A stretch of DNA of 20,693 nt from Bacteroidota bacterium (GTDB lineage: Bacteria; Bacteroidota; Bacteroidia; CAILMK01). The notes under the pieces were generated by a model, which saw only the letters and a list, made by a program, of their open reading frames with translations, did not search any database and had not been told where the DNA came from. The DNA is taken from the NCBI GenBank assembly GCA_013287095.1, contig JABDEJ010000041.1, positions 1 to 20,693 of the forward strand, read 5' to 3'. This document shows, piece after piece, positions 1 through 8,190 of the stretch (the stretch's first letter is position 1; every line of letters starts with the position of its first letter). A program made the position numbers and the translations under genes.

Positions 1-860
1 ACCAGGTTTGCATAAGCTTCCCAATGCCAGTAGAGCGGATCCATATAACCTACCAGTTCAGAGGTGAATTTATTGCTTCCGACCTGGGAAAAAATCTCAA
101 AGGGATGTATGATCATTGACAATCCATAAGGATGAATGGCAGGCGCAAGAATAACAGCTATAGCTGTGATGGACAGGGCAGTGGGCATCTTCGGCTTTTC
201 AGGTGATGCAATGGGGGAGGGGGTGAGGAGAAAATACTCCAGCCAGGTGGCAATGGCTGCGACAATCACCATGACAGTTCCGGTTCCATAAGCCTCATGC
301 AGGTTGGCCCAGAGTGCTTCAAGTGGAATAAGCCAATAGATCGTTTTGGATGAATTTTTATAATTCTTAAGAATAAAAAGCAGGAAAACAGCGACCATCA
401 CATGGCTTGCCATTTCCGGCCTTCCAATAAACCTGAATGCACAGATAAAAAGGAGAATCACGGAGGAAAGAATGATGCTCACAGACGGCACGGATAAATG
501 CAACGAGGAATCAGAATCCATATTAAGTCTAAGTGTCCTGTAGATTTTCATTACAAAAACGAGGATCAGAACATTTGCAATGCATTGTAAAACAGGTGTA
601 AATTCAGGCCCGCCGATATAGGCCACACATTGCATCAGCACTTCAAATCCCCATTTTACATTTATCCATGGTGTGCCTTCGTATGTAAATGAAAAAATAT
701 CTTTGAACGGAACTGTATGATGCTGAATGATCCATTCTCCCGTTCTCAATTGCCACCAGATATCAGGTTCACGCAGGTTTTTAAAACCCAATACAATAGC
801 CGCAAGCAGGCATAATACCCATGCGATATTGGCTAATATTTTTTTGTTCCCGGAGTTCAA
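1..860 (-). CDS. Polytopic membrane protein, putative GT-C-like glycosyltransferase (3' end outside window)
   Basis: An open frame of 286 residues runs off the left edge, so the C-terminus is missing. It begins after an in-frame TAA at 878-876. No ATG lies near the start; a TTG at 860-858 gives an N-terminus MNSGNKKILANIAW leading straight into the first membrane segment, so I chose it. Hydrophobic segments are at about residues 9-26, 88-105, 117-136, 140-155, 172-196 and 219-235. Between the first two is EPDIWWQLRTGEWI (31-44), followed by VPFKDIFSF and PWINVKWGFEVL. Later come RPEMASH (138-144), WANLHEAYG (174-182) and HPYGL (233-237). This order of motifs is typical of a large family of uncharacterised bacterial multi-pass proteins thought to be GT-C-type, lipid-linked-sugar-using glycosyltransferases; D33 would match the acidic residue of the first extracytoplasmic loop. 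The catalytic role is inferred. It is separated from the upstream minus-strand gene by a terminator, so it is probably transcribed on its own. Confidence 0.75.
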   Translation of the reverse strand, partial: MNSGNKKILANIAWVLCLLAAIVLGFKNLREPDIWWQLRTGEWIIQHHTVPFKDIFSFTYEGTPWINVKWGFEVLMQCVAYIGGPEFTPVLQCIANVLILVFVMKIYRTLRLNMDSDSSLHLSVPSVSIILSSVILLFICAFRFIGRPEMASHVMVAVFLLFILKNYKNSSKTIYWLIPLEALWANLHEAYGTGTVMVIVAAIATWLEYFLLTPSPIASPEKPKMPTALSITAIAVILAPAIHPYGLSMIIHPFEIFSQVGSNKFTSELVGYMDPLYWHWEAYANL

Positions 861-930
861 AACGAAAGGTGAATCTTAAGGCTGCAATTTCTTCAATTTT
901 AGGGATAATTGAGTAAAAAGTGAGTATTTC

Positions 931-1001
931 TGTAGGGGCGCACCCTTGCGGTCGCCCGGTTTCGAGGGCATAAATGTAGGAGCGCACCCTTGCGGTCGCC
1001 C
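931..1001. repeat. Two direct copies of a 27-bp hairpin-forming repeat
   Basis: Copies at 931-957 and 975-1001 share 26 of 27 bases (G at 937 against A at 981), with a 44-bp period. Each can fold: GGGCG pairs with CGCCC and ACC with GGT around loop CTTGC, with one bulged C. From memory, motifs of this GGGCGACCGCAAGGGTGCGC type are dispersed between genes in many environmental Bacteroidota genomes; this needs a search. Confidence 0.7.
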
Positions 1002-1006
1002 TGTGT

Positions 1007-1034
1007 CCTGTCATTCCGACCTTAGGAGGAATCT
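1007..1034. repeat. Dispersed intergenic repeat fragment (TCATTCCGACC ... GGAGGAATCT)
   Basis: The segment reads CCTGTCATTCCGACC then TTAGGAGGAATCTG, six bases after the second 27-bp repeat. Forms of this motif (in the other orientation AGATTCCTCC ... GGTCGGAATGACA) recur between genes of many Bacteroidota as I remember them. Only one copy is in this window, so the repeat status rests on recall rather than on the sequence. Confidence 0.4.
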
Positions 1035-1045
1035 GATTTGCACCA

Positions 1046-1085
1046 AATAAAAAAGGGAATACCAATAGACCACTGGTATTCCCTT
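1046..1085 (-). terminator. Intrinsic terminator of the T9SS surface protein gene
   Basis: AAGGGAATACCA (1053-1064) and TGGTATTCCCTT (1074-1085) form a perfect 12-bp stem with a 9-base loop. Read on the minus strand the stem is followed by a T-rich run (TTTTTTATTT), the form of an intrinsic terminator. It lies 30 bases past the stop codon of the gene ending at 1115. Confidence 0.85.
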
Positions 1086-1114
1086 AAAGGAAAGAGGAAA
1101 AGAAGATGAAGGGA

Positions 1115-4100
1115 TTAATTCTTTACAAACCTGCTTCTGGCTATACCATTATCTGTTTGAATATCCATAAAATAAGTTCCGGCTGACAGGTGCGAAACAT
1201 CCAGATCTGTTTGAGGCATACGGGTCAATTTTTGAGCTAAAACGGTTTGCCCCAATGTGTTTGTTATGGTAATTCCCGAAATAAAATCCTTGCCGGCATC
1301 AAGGTGAAGAACAGAGTTGGCAGGATTCGGGAATATACGAACATGGTTCAGGTTACCAATTGCAGATTCATTGACATTTGCATAGCCATAGAATAAGACT
1401 GAATCGCCTACGGTATAGAGAGATATATCACTTTCTGCAAAATCAATGGCTTTGATATTCTCAATATTGAAATGCAATTTATTGGTTACTTCCCTTTTGC
1501 CGCCTACGTTATCAGGCATGATGATAGACAAAGTACCAAGAGAGCCGTAACCAGATATATTATTATGATCCGTTCGGGTGAGGCCAATATCCAATACGCC
1601 ATTTGTTGAATCATTGTGAAGCAGATATATAAGATTCGTATTTAATGCACCCAACCAGCATTTCGAAAAATCTGCCATGATTCCCTTTGATTGGTTGACA
1701 TTCATGGGATCGTAACTTATGCTAAAACACAATCCATAGATATTGCTTACTGGTTTAGCCGATGTTCCAAGGTTTATCTGGATAGATAAGGTATCTGCTG
1801 TCCCAACGCTGTCCTTAGACATACTTAATGAAAGTGCAGGATCAGATGGGTTTCCACTCGTAACTGAACCACCCGTCTTGGAATGGGTCTTACTGTAGTT
1901 TATTAGTATCACGCCCAGGTCCTGGAGATCAACTTTCCCGTCGCCATTGCAATCGGCATGTTTGTGGTTTGTACCTGACGCAAAACTTTTTGACCAGTCA
2001 TTACAAGGATGCGCGTACCATTGCGTAGTGGTATCGGTCCTTTTGCTCCCGGTATCGTTATAAGCAATCCCGATAGCAAGGACATCATAGATATTATCAA
2101 CCTTATCAAAGTTGGCATCACCAGGCCAGACACAGGAAGATATAGCGACTGATTTTGATACGGAATCCGTACATCCTGTCCCATCACTATCTAGTAAAGT
2201 GACATGATAAGAACCCAGACCTGAATATAAATGCGAAGGATTTTTAGCATTTGAAGTTTGTCCATCACCAAATTGCCACTGGTAAATTTTTGCAGTAGTA
2301 TCAGCATTTGTAAAATTTGTGCTGTCTCCGGGACAAGATTGCGAATAGGAAAATCCCGCATTTGGTTTAGAAGTCACAGTAATTGTTACAGAATTTGAAT
2401 TAATGCAGCCATTCAAGTTTGTTTCGGTAACGGTATAAGAAGTTGTTTTTGATGGACTAACAATAGTATTGCTTAGGGTTGAAGTAAAACCCGGAGGGGT
2501 TGAAATCCAGCTATAAGTGCTGCCTGTTACTTTAGGGGCACCAATATTAACCATCGAACCTGCACAAACAGTGCTGTTTGCTCCTGCATTGGCGGCAGGC
2601 AATGGGAGGATAGTATAAACGGCTGAATCTGTTGCGCTGCATCCCGTTGCAATATCAGTTTCAGTCAGATAATAGATCGTGGTCACAGTCGGACTTACGC
2701 CCGGATTACTGATGGTTGAAGTAAATCCTGCCGGCTTAGAAGTCCATGAATAATTAGTGCCTGTTACTGGGGGTTCGCCAATTTGTATTAGTCCGGTTAT
2801 TGCTCCCAGGCAAGTAGTTATTTTGCCACCGGCATTGGGGGCGGGACTTACAGTAATTATCGTAGAATCCTTCGCGCTGCAACCGCCTGCATTTGTTTCA
2901 GTCATGTAATATATTGTAGTTGCAGTTGGGCTTACAGATGGGTTGCTTGAGGTTGAAGTAAATCCTGATGGTTTAGAAGTCCAGGAATACGTGCTGCCTG
3001 ATGTAGCAGCGCTGCCAATGGTTGTTGTACTGCCAGGACATATCGATGCGTTGCTCCCGGCGTAGGGGGATGGGAGAGAGTCCACAGTAATAGCTTCATA
3101 AGCGGTGTCGCCGGTGCCACCAGCATTTGTATTTCCATTGACCTGCGTGGGCCATGCCTTTACGGGGTATTTACCATTAAGGAAGCCGCCATTGCTAATT
3201 AAAGTAACAGTACCAAGCAAAACCGTTGTACTATCATTTGGCTTCAAAGTGCCTGTCCAGGTAACTGGTACTTGAGCAGCCCCGTCCCATGCCCATGCGA
3301 TTGTGGCAGAGGTTATATTCGTATTGCCATCGTCTTTCAGGATTACTTTTACAGGAGAGTAGCCCGGACATGCAGGGTTTGTGGGGCTTGTAATGGCAGT
3401 AACACCTGCATTGGGTTGATCGAAATTATAACCAATAAGAAATCCCTCTGAAGAGGTACCGAAGCTTGTTTGATAAGCGCCGCTTGTTGCGATGTAAGGA
3501 TTTGAATTGCCATTAGTATACCCACATATAAAAACATTGTTGTTGGAAGATATTCCCATCCCACAACTATAACCTGCAATAGTATAGGAAGCAAATAATC
3601 TATTCCCATGATTGTCAAACTTAGCTAAAAAATTTTCGTAAGAGCCACTTGAACCACGAATTGTATTACTTGTAGCAATTCCTGTAGTACTCGAAGTTGG
3701 ACCAGAAATATAAATATTATTAAATGAGTCCAAGACCATACCTGTAATGTCTTCATACTGATTGCCGCCAAAATAAGTGCTCCAGTTCAAAGACCCATTG
3801 GTATTAAATTTTGCAAGAAAATCATTACGAAAACCTGACAAAGAAGTTTGATATGCTCCTGTAGTAGCAATACCAGATGTGCTGCCTGTAGTCCCAAAGA
3901 TATAAACAGATCCATTATTGTCAGCTGCAATGGATGGATATCCATTAGCGCGTTCAATGCTACTTCCCCCGAAATAAGTTCCCCATATCCTTTTTCCATT
4001 GGAGCTAAATTTCGCAAGAAAACCATCATTAGAACCACCACCGTACAATGTTTGATAAGCGCCATTTGTTGCAATTAAATTGCTTGCACTCGTAAATCCT

Positions 4101-5659
4101 GTTATATATACATTCCCACTCAAATCTGTCGCAATCCCCTGAGCGATGGTGCTGTCTCCATAGTAAGTAGCCCAATGCATAGTGCCGCTGCTATCAAACT
4201 TTGCTAAAAAGGCATCTGTAGTTCCTACTAGACTTGTTTGAAATGAACTAGCAGTTGCTATGTTAGATGAACTGGCAGTCCTACCAGTTATGTAAACATT
4301 TTTTGAAGTATCCAACGCAATTCCAAAAGCAATATTGTCTCCTCCGCTTCCACCAAAATAGGAGCTCCAAATCCGTAGCCCACTAGAATTAAATTTAGCA
4401 ACAAAAGCATCAACATATCCTTCTAAAGAAGTTTGATAAGCCCCACTCGTTGCTATTCCTGAACTACTATAGGTATAACCTGTAAAATAAATATTACCAA
4501 TTTTATCAGAAACTATGCTTAAGCTTCGATCTTCACCGCCCCCACCAAAATATGTTGACCAAATAAGTTTTCCACCATTGTCTAATTTTGCGAGGAATGC
4601 ATCTCCACTAAATCCGCTACCACCATACGTGGTTTGATAAGCGCCACTTGTAGCAAATCCTGAACTAGATTCCGTGAACCCAGTAATATAAACATTGTTT
4701 AATAAATCGGAAGCCACTCCATTAACTTCGCCATTGTCACCCCCAAAATAAGTGCCCCAGTTTATGGTCGGATCAATCATTAAATCCTTATTCTTATCAT
4801 AACTAACTACCTTAAAGCCGAATAGCCCATCTTTCTTAATAAACTTGCTTAGTACCAATTTCCCCTCCACAAAACTTTTCGGCGCACTTTCTTCCATGCT
4901 TCCAAGCGCATTTGCATATTTATTGCCTCCATTTTTTAGGGCTTTTTCTTTTTCAGCGCCATTCCATTGCAGTTTTATATCACTTACATTTCCACCGGGA
5001 TGTACTAAAAAGGAATATTCCATGCCTTTTTTGGCAATGTTCAGGATCATGTCAATATATGGGTATATATTATTGTATGTAAGTGTTTTATAAGTATGTA
5101 CATTTGTTATTCCACGGTCCGCATCACCCGTTGTATAAAAATTTTCGTAGTATTCTTGTTGGTCTGTGGGGGTTATTTTGGAGTTTGGATTTGATCCTAT
5201 GAGGACGAGGTCCATGCGGGAGGTTGATATTTTGGAGGGTTGTGGTATTTGATGTTTCGGATTAAATCCCCCTGCCCCCTTTGAAAAGGGGGAATAATTC
5301 CCTGACGGCAAACCCGTTGCTTCGGAAATTTGACTTGGTTCGTTTTCGGTTTTTGTGAAAACAAAACTCAGCATCCCGGTTTTGCAATACACATACACCC
5401 CGCCATCCTTGCCGTAATACTTAATATCAGAAAGTACATTACCAGATTCATTCCGAAGCTGTCCTTTGTTTTCTTCAAAAAGAAAGGGCTGTTTGGTTGC
5501 AAAGTTCTTCGCTGTTTGCGCCTGGGTTTTGATGGTGGTAAATAAAACAGCAAGAAATAAGAACAGCATCCAGTTTGGCTGGAATTTCCTACGGTTGCCT
5601 ATGATTTGCCCGGTTTTGGTATGTGCTTTCATATTGACTGAAAAGTTAGTTGTTTTCAT
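1115..5659 (-). CDS. T9SS-exported SBBP-repeat surface protein with Ig, PKD, dockerin-like and cohesin-like modules
   Basis: A 1514-residue secreted protein. The signal peptide has an unusually long n-region: basic residues to about 26, hydrophobic core 31-41, likely cleavage after TQAQ (48). An N-terminal domain with FEENKGQL (61-68), seen in many Bacteroidota surface proteins (DUF7948-like), spans about 50-300. Seven SBBP repeats of 63-67 residues follow (301-753), each with W-x-x-YFGG, NVYITG and DAFLAKF; the seventh is degenerate and lacks the opening Trp. Then come a CARDB/Ig-like segment (754-865), three near-identical Ig-like units (866-945, 946-1026, 1027-1102; YSWTSKP, GFTST), a PKD domain (1103-1180; YQWQFGDG), two dockerin-like Ca-binding loops (DANFDKVDN and DCNGDGKVD), a cohesin-like region (1275-1424), and a type A sorting domain (about 1440-1514; RIFPNPAN to SRFVKN). 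Inference: exported by the type IX system and anchored or released at the surface, with an adhesive or structural role. M10 is another possible start. Residues 119-135 derive from a palindromic repeat. Confidence 0.93.
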   Translation of the reverse strand: MKTTNFSVNMKAHTKTGQIIGNRRKFQPNWMLFLFLAVLFTTIKTQAQTAKNFATKQPFLFEENKGQLRNESGNVLSDIKYYGKDGGVYVYCKTGMLSFVFTKTENEPSQISEATGLPSGNYSPFSKGAGGFNPKHQIPQPSKISTSRMDLVLIGSNPNSKITPTDQQEYYENFYTTGDADRGITNVHTYKTLTYNNIYPYIDMILNIAKKGMEYSFLVHPGGNVSDIKLQWNGAEKEKALKNGGNKYANALGSMEESAPKSFVEGKLVLSKFIKKDGLFGFKVVSYDKNKDLMIDPTINWGTYFGGDNGEVNGVASDLLNNVYITGFTESSSGFATSGAYQTTYGGSGFSGDAFLAKLDNGGKLIWSTYFGGGGEDRSLSIVSDKIGNIYFTGYTYSSSGIATSGAYQTSLEGYVDAFVAKFNSSGLRIWSSYFGGSGGDNIAFGIALDTSKNVYITGRTASSSNIATASSFQTSLVGTTDAFLAKFDSSGTMHWATYYGDSTIAQGIATDLSGNVYITGFTSASNLIATNGAYQTLYGGGSNDGFLAKFSSNGKRIWGTYFGGSSIERANGYPSIAADNNGSVYIFGTTGSTSGIATTGAYQTSLSGFRNDFLAKFNTNGSLNWSTYFGGNQYEDITGMVLDSFNNIYISGPTSSTTGIATSNTIRGSSGSYENFLAKFDNHGNRLFASYTIAGYSCGMGISSNNNVFICGYTNGNSNPYIATSGAYQTSFGTSSEGFLIGYNFDQPNAGVTAITSPTNPACPGYSPVKVILKDDGNTNITSATIAWAWDGAAQVPVTWTGTLKPNDSTTVLLGTVTLISNGGFLNGKYPVKAWPTQVNGNTNAGGTGDTAYEAITVDSLPSPYAGSNASICPGSTTTIGSAATSGSTYSWTSKPSGFTSTSSNPSVSPTATTIYYMTETNAGGCSAKDSTIITVSPAPNAGGKITTCLGAITGLIQIGEPPVTGTNYSWTSKPAGFTSTISNPGVSPTVTTIYYLTETDIATGCSATDSAVYTILPLPAANAGANSTVCAGSMVNIGAPKVTGSTYSWISTPPGFTSTLSNTIVSPSKTTSYTVTETNLNGCINSNSVTITVTSKPNAGFSYSQSCPGDSTNFTNADTTAKIYQWQFGDGQTSNAKNPSHLYSGLGSYHVTLLDSDGTGCTDSVSKSVAISSCVWPGDANFDKVDNIYDVLAIGIAYNDTGSKRTDTTTQWYAHPCNDWSKSFASGTNHKHADCNGDGKVDLQDLGVILINYSKTHSKTGGSVTSGNPSDPALSLSMSKDSVGTADTLSIQINLGTSAKPVSNIYGLCFSISYDPMNVNQSKGIMADFSKCWLGALNTNLIYLLHNDSTNGVLDIGLTRTDHNNISGYGSLGTLSIIMPDNVGGKREVTNKLHFNIENIKAIDFAESDISLYTVGDSVLFYGYANVNESAIGNLNHVRIFPNPANSVLHLDAGKDFISGITITNTLGQTVLAQKLTRMPQTDLDVSHLSAGTYFMDIQTDNGIARSRFVKN
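3399..4760 (-). repeat. Tandem array of seven SBBP coding repeats
   Basis: Within the T9SS protein gene, units of about 190-200 bp encode seven SBBP repeats (residues 301-753). At the protein level they are clearly alike (YFGG, VYITG, IATSGAYQTS, FLAKF). At the DNA level they are diverged, so the array is old rather than freshly duplicated. Seven blades would fit a single closed beta-propeller; that reading is inferred. Confidence 0.8.
5266..5297. repeat. Palindromic repeat embedded in a coding sequence
   Basis: CCCCCTTT (5275-5282) and AAAGGGGG (5285-5292) form an 8-bp palindrome with a two-base loop, next to a further run of C (5268-5272). The gene reads through it in frame as YSPFSKGAGGFNP (about residues 122-134), a low-complexity peptide unlike the rest of the domain. 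A related C-rich sequence lies between genes at 14421-14462, which supports a dispersed element. Confidence 0.6.
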
Positions 5660-5740
5660 TTAGAATAATTCATGATACAAAGATTGGGGTAGTCAATTCG
5701 AAATAAAAACACATTTTTGGCTTACTTACACTTATGGAAA

Positions 5741-5762
5741 TGATCAATGATCAATGATCAAT
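5741..5762. repeat. Three tandem copies of TGATCAA between divergent genes
   Basis: TGATCAA occurs three times in a row at 5741-5761, followed by T. This contains the 11-mer CAATGATCAAT twice, overlapping. The reverse complement of the same 11-mer is found twice at 16662-16686. It lies in the 189-bp AT-rich region between two divergently transcribed genes. Confidence 0.65.
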
Positions 5763-5773
5763 AATGTTTGTCA

Positions 5774-5807
5774 TTGTTTAACAATATTTTAGTTATATAT
5801 ATTTTTG
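5774..5807 (+). promoter_or_regulatory. Candidate Bacteroidota promoter for the helical protein at 5849
   Basis: TTG (5774-5776) as the -33 element, a 23-base spacer and TATTTTTG (5800-5807), which fits the -7 consensus TAnnTTTG. Transcription would start near 5814, leaving a leader of about 35 bases. A second exact -7 match, TATATTTG at 5837-5844, is only four bases before the ATG and would give a leaderless message; it has no well-spaced -33 element. Confidence 0.35.
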
Positions 5808-5848
5808 CTTAATTTTAAAATTTTACACAAATATCATATATTTGAATT

Positions 5849-7297
5849 ATGGAACAGAGCAAATTTATCAGAACCCTTCAAAAGCTGAACAAGGCGCAGA
5901 AGCAACGATATATTGAGTTTTTGGAATCACCGTATTTCAATAAAAATGAGGATATAAGGGACTTTGTCGGACTGATCTTCAAGAAAAATATTCCATTGGT
6001 GAAAGAAAAACTGTTTGCCAAACTATATCCGGGAAAGCCTTTTGATATCCGACGCATACCAGATCTCATGTACAAATCATTGCGGCTGCTTGAAGAATTT
6101 CTGAGCGAAGAAATGTACTCTGAACAAGTATGGGAGCGAAAGCTAAACCTCCTTGGTTTTATAAGGGTGAATGAATTGGATGATTTGTACAGCGTTGTAG
6201 AGCGTGAAATACATGAATTAAGTTCTGAAAAACCACTAAGAGACAGCAACTATTTTTACGAGGAATTCATGTACCAGTCTGAGGCTGACAACATTTTCCG
6301 GGACCAGGCCCGGATAAAGGTGAACGAAAATCTTCAAAACAAGGTTGACCAACTCGACCTGTTTTATCTTTCAGCAAAACTGAGGGACAGTTGCGAAATG
6401 ATAAACCGGAAAAGGATACTAGCCACGGATTATGAATTTCACCTGCTTGATAATTTGATTCAAGCGGTTCAGGAAAACTTCGATAGATATGCAAATTATC
6501 CTGCCATCTCCATTTATTTCAAAGTCTTGCTTATGCTCAGGGAGCCTGAAAATGTAGAACATTTTAACAACCTGAAGGAAGATGTCTCACAAAACATTCA
6601 TCTTTTCGCGAGGGACGAGCAGCGTTCTCTTTACGGGAACCTTCAAAATTACTGTATCAGGAAAGTCAACACAGGCGGGCAGGAGTTTTACAGGGAGTTG
6701 TTGAATATCTACCAATACATGCTGGATATAAAACTCATGGATGCAGACAACAAAAACCTGCAATGGGACCTGAAAAATATGGTCTCTATAGCATTGAGGC
6801 TGGGAGAAAATGACTGGACTTTTAACATCATTAATGAATTGAAGAGCAAACTGCCGGCAGATGTTCGCGAAAATGCATTCACTTACAACCTTGCCAACTA
6901 CTACTACGAAACAAAAGATTACAAGAAAGCTACTAAGTTACTTCAATCTGTTGATTTTAAGGATGTCTATTATAATCTTGACTCCAAATCAATGTTATTG
7001 AAAATCTATTTTGAACAGGATGAAGAGGAGTCTTTCTTTGCTTTGGTAACCACTTTTAAAGCTTATCTCACAAGAAACAAGCTCATTTCTTCAGACAGGT
7101 ATGTTACGTATAACAATCTTTTAAAATTTGCAAGAAAGGCATTCGTTTTTAAGATCATGCTTCCTTATGAGCGCAAACACAATCTAAATAAAATCAATGC
7201 CTTGAAGCAAAATATTGTGGCGACAAAAAATGTGGTGAATTTAAACTGGCTCTTGAAGGAAATGGATGGACTATTAAAAGAAAAGAGTGAGAAGTGA
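5849..7297 (+). CDS. Hypothetical all-helical (TPR-like) protein, SPYFNKN family
   Basis: A 482-residue protein without signal peptide or membrane segment, so probably cytoplasmic. It is rich in Lys, Glu, Leu, Asn and Tyr and looks helical throughout. The N-terminus carries FIRTLQKLNKAQKQRYIEFL and then SPYFNKN (27-33), a hallmark I associate with a Bacteroidota-wide family of unknown function. A TPR-like helix pair is at about 345-367 (YNLANYYYETKDYKKATKLL) and more helical hairpins follow. No catalytic motif is visible. The ATG at 5849 is the first in frame after AT-rich DNA. It stands alone on the plus strand, divergent from the T9SS protein gene and convergent with the beta-barrel gene, and ends at a bidirectional terminator. 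A scaffold or regulatory role is possible but unsupported. Its length and build resemble the gene at 15050, though I see no convincing sequence match between them. Confidence 0.85.
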   Translation: MEQSKFIRTLQKLNKAQKQRYIEFLESPYFNKNEDIRDFVGLIFKKNIPLVKEKLFAKLYPGKPFDIRRIPDLMYKSLRLLEEFLSEEMYSEQVWERKLNLLGFIRVNELDDLYSVVEREIHELSSEKPLRDSNYFYEEFMYQSEADNIFRDQARIKVNENLQNKVDQLDLFYLSAKLRDSCEMINRKRILATDYEFHLLDNLIQAVQENFDRYANYPAISIYFKVLLMLREPENVEHFNNLKEDVSQNIHLFARDEQRSLYGNLQNYCIRKVNTGGQEFYRELLNIYQYMLDIKLMDADNKNLQWDLKNMVSIALRLGENDWTFNIINELKSKLPADVRENAFTYNLANYYYETKDYKKATKLLQSVDFKDVYYNLDSKSMLLKIYFEQDEEESFFALVTTFKAYLTRNKLISSDRYVTYNNLLKFARKAFVFKIMLPYERKHNLNKINALKQNIVATKNVVNLNWLLKEMDGLLKEKSEK

Positions 7298-7321
7298 GAA
7301 GTAAAAAGTGAGAAGGCAAAA

Positions 7322-7353
7322 AAAGAGGGTAAACCTAACGACTTACCCTCTTT
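7322..7353. terminator. Bidirectional intrinsic terminator between convergent genes
   Basis: AAAGAGGGTAA (7322-7332) and TTACCCTCTTT (7343-7353) form a perfect 11-bp stem with a 10-base loop. On the minus strand the stem ends in a run of eight T; on the plus strand the tail is shorter (TTTCTATAT). It sits between the stop at 7297 (plus) and the stop at 7378 (minus) and can serve both. Before it, 7286-7315 holds short GTGAGAA-type direct repeats. Confidence 0.85.
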
Positions 7354-7377
7354 CTATATCATAAAAAAATGCTCTTT

Positions 7378-8145
7378 TTATTTAGAACTAAGGTTCATGG
7401 CTATGCCTACTTTAAATCCGACACTACCAAAAGGAACGTAAGAAGTATTTTCGGTATTCGGTTGTGTAGCTGAATTATAGCTGGTAACCATCGTTTTGGT
7501 AGCTTGTTTTTGCTCGCCATCGTATGCTTGTGTATTTGTATCTGTGGTTGGTGCGTAAGTTAGGTCCCTGTCAAACAGTTCTACATTGAGTTTCAATTTG
7601 TCAGAGAGTGGGAACTGAACACCGAAGCCAGCATACCATCCTATTGCAGATCCGCCTGTATAGGTTTCTATGTTCGCGCCCGTAGCTGCACCGGTGCTGG
7701 ATTCAGTTGATTTTACCTGGTAAGAAGGAAGTCCGATGACGATACCAAATCTTGCATAAGGGTTTATTTTGCCGCTATTTGCAGATATGATTACATTTGG
7801 TGTAATGGCAAATAAAGATCCGGTCGATACATTGGTAACGGTGATCGGGTTTCCTGATTTGTAAGTAGTAGTAGTGGTATATCCGATCATATAATTAAGG
7901 TCAAGCCCTGCGCCAATATGTTCGCTGAACATATAATTGCCCCCAACTGCGATATTAAAACCAGAGCCCAGGCTGTATGGTGCCACGGTTGTCACAGTAC
8001 TGTTATAACTTGTTGCAGTACCAACACCTGATGGCAAGCCAACGCCGATGTCAGCTCGAACGGAAAGTCCATCATTTTGGGCTATGGCGGTTCCACATGT
8101 AAGAATTGAAGCTAAAAGACTGATCAGTACAATTTTCTGTTTCAT
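7378..8145 (-). CDS. Outer-membrane beta-barrel protein (porin-family, OmpA/OmpW-like barrel)
   Basis: A 255-residue protein with a clear Sec signal peptide (MKQKIVLISLLASILTCGTAIA, cleavage about residue 22 before QND). The mature part alternates short Gly/aromatic-rich strands with Ser/Thr/Asn-rich loops: LSVRADIGVGLP, FNIAVGGNYMF, IGAGLDLNYMIGY, INPYARFGIVIGLP, GWYAGFGVQFPL, KLKLNVELFDRDL and the closing strand GSVGFKVGIAMNL. This is the pattern of the small Bacteroidota outer-membrane beta-barrel family, usually of unknown function; an eight-stranded barrel is likely. The C-terminus ends NLSSK and lacks the terminal Phe of proteobacterial porins, which is common in this phylum. It is a single-gene unit with its own promoter at 8183-8190 and a terminator downstream. 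A ligand or partner cannot be deduced. Confidence 0.85.
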   Translation of the reverse strand: MKQKIVLISLLASILTCGTAIAQNDGLSVRADIGVGLPSGVGTATSYNSTVTTVAPYSLGSGFNIAVGGNYMFSEHIGAGLDLNYMIGYTTTTTYKSGNPITVTNVSTGSLFAITPNVIISANSGKINPYARFGIVIGLPSYQVKSTESSTGAATGANIETYTGGSAIGWYAGFGVQFPLSDKLKLNVELFDRDLTYAPTTDTNTQAYDGEQKQATKTMVTSYNSATQPNTENTSYVPFGSVGFKVGIAMNLSSK

Positions 8146-8182
8146 AAAATTAATTAAGTGCGTTTAAAAATAAAATAAGCGG

Positions 8183-8190
8183 CAAACTTA
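8183..8190 (-). promoter_or_regulatory. -7 promoter element of the beta-barrel protein gene
   Basis: Read on the minus strand the box is TAAGTTTG, an exact match to the Bacteroidota consensus TAnnTTTG, 38-45 bases before the ATG at 8145. Transcription would start near 8176. The expected -33 element is weak: only CTGG is found in the right range. Confidence 0.5.

Noticed and set aside
781..1065. Open frame of 94 codons on the minus strand covering the repeat cluster
   Set aside because: It overlaps the membrane protein gene in another frame, runs through the dispersed repeats and the terminator, and its product shows no recognisable pattern.
3848..4078. Plus-strand open frame with several Cys residues inside the SBBP region
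   Set aside because: It is the antisense of a repetitive coding region; similar antisense frames arise from the same repeats, so it is a shadow.
5660..5700. Promoter of the T9SS protein gene (minus-strand AATCTTTG near 5679)
   Set aside because: One mismatch to the -7 consensus and no TTG at suitable spacing; not strong enough to list.
5782..5788. CAATATT before the gene at 5849, similar to the sites before the gene at 15050
   Set aside because: It is a single 7-mer in AT-rich DNA without inverted partner or phasing; chance is enough to explain it.
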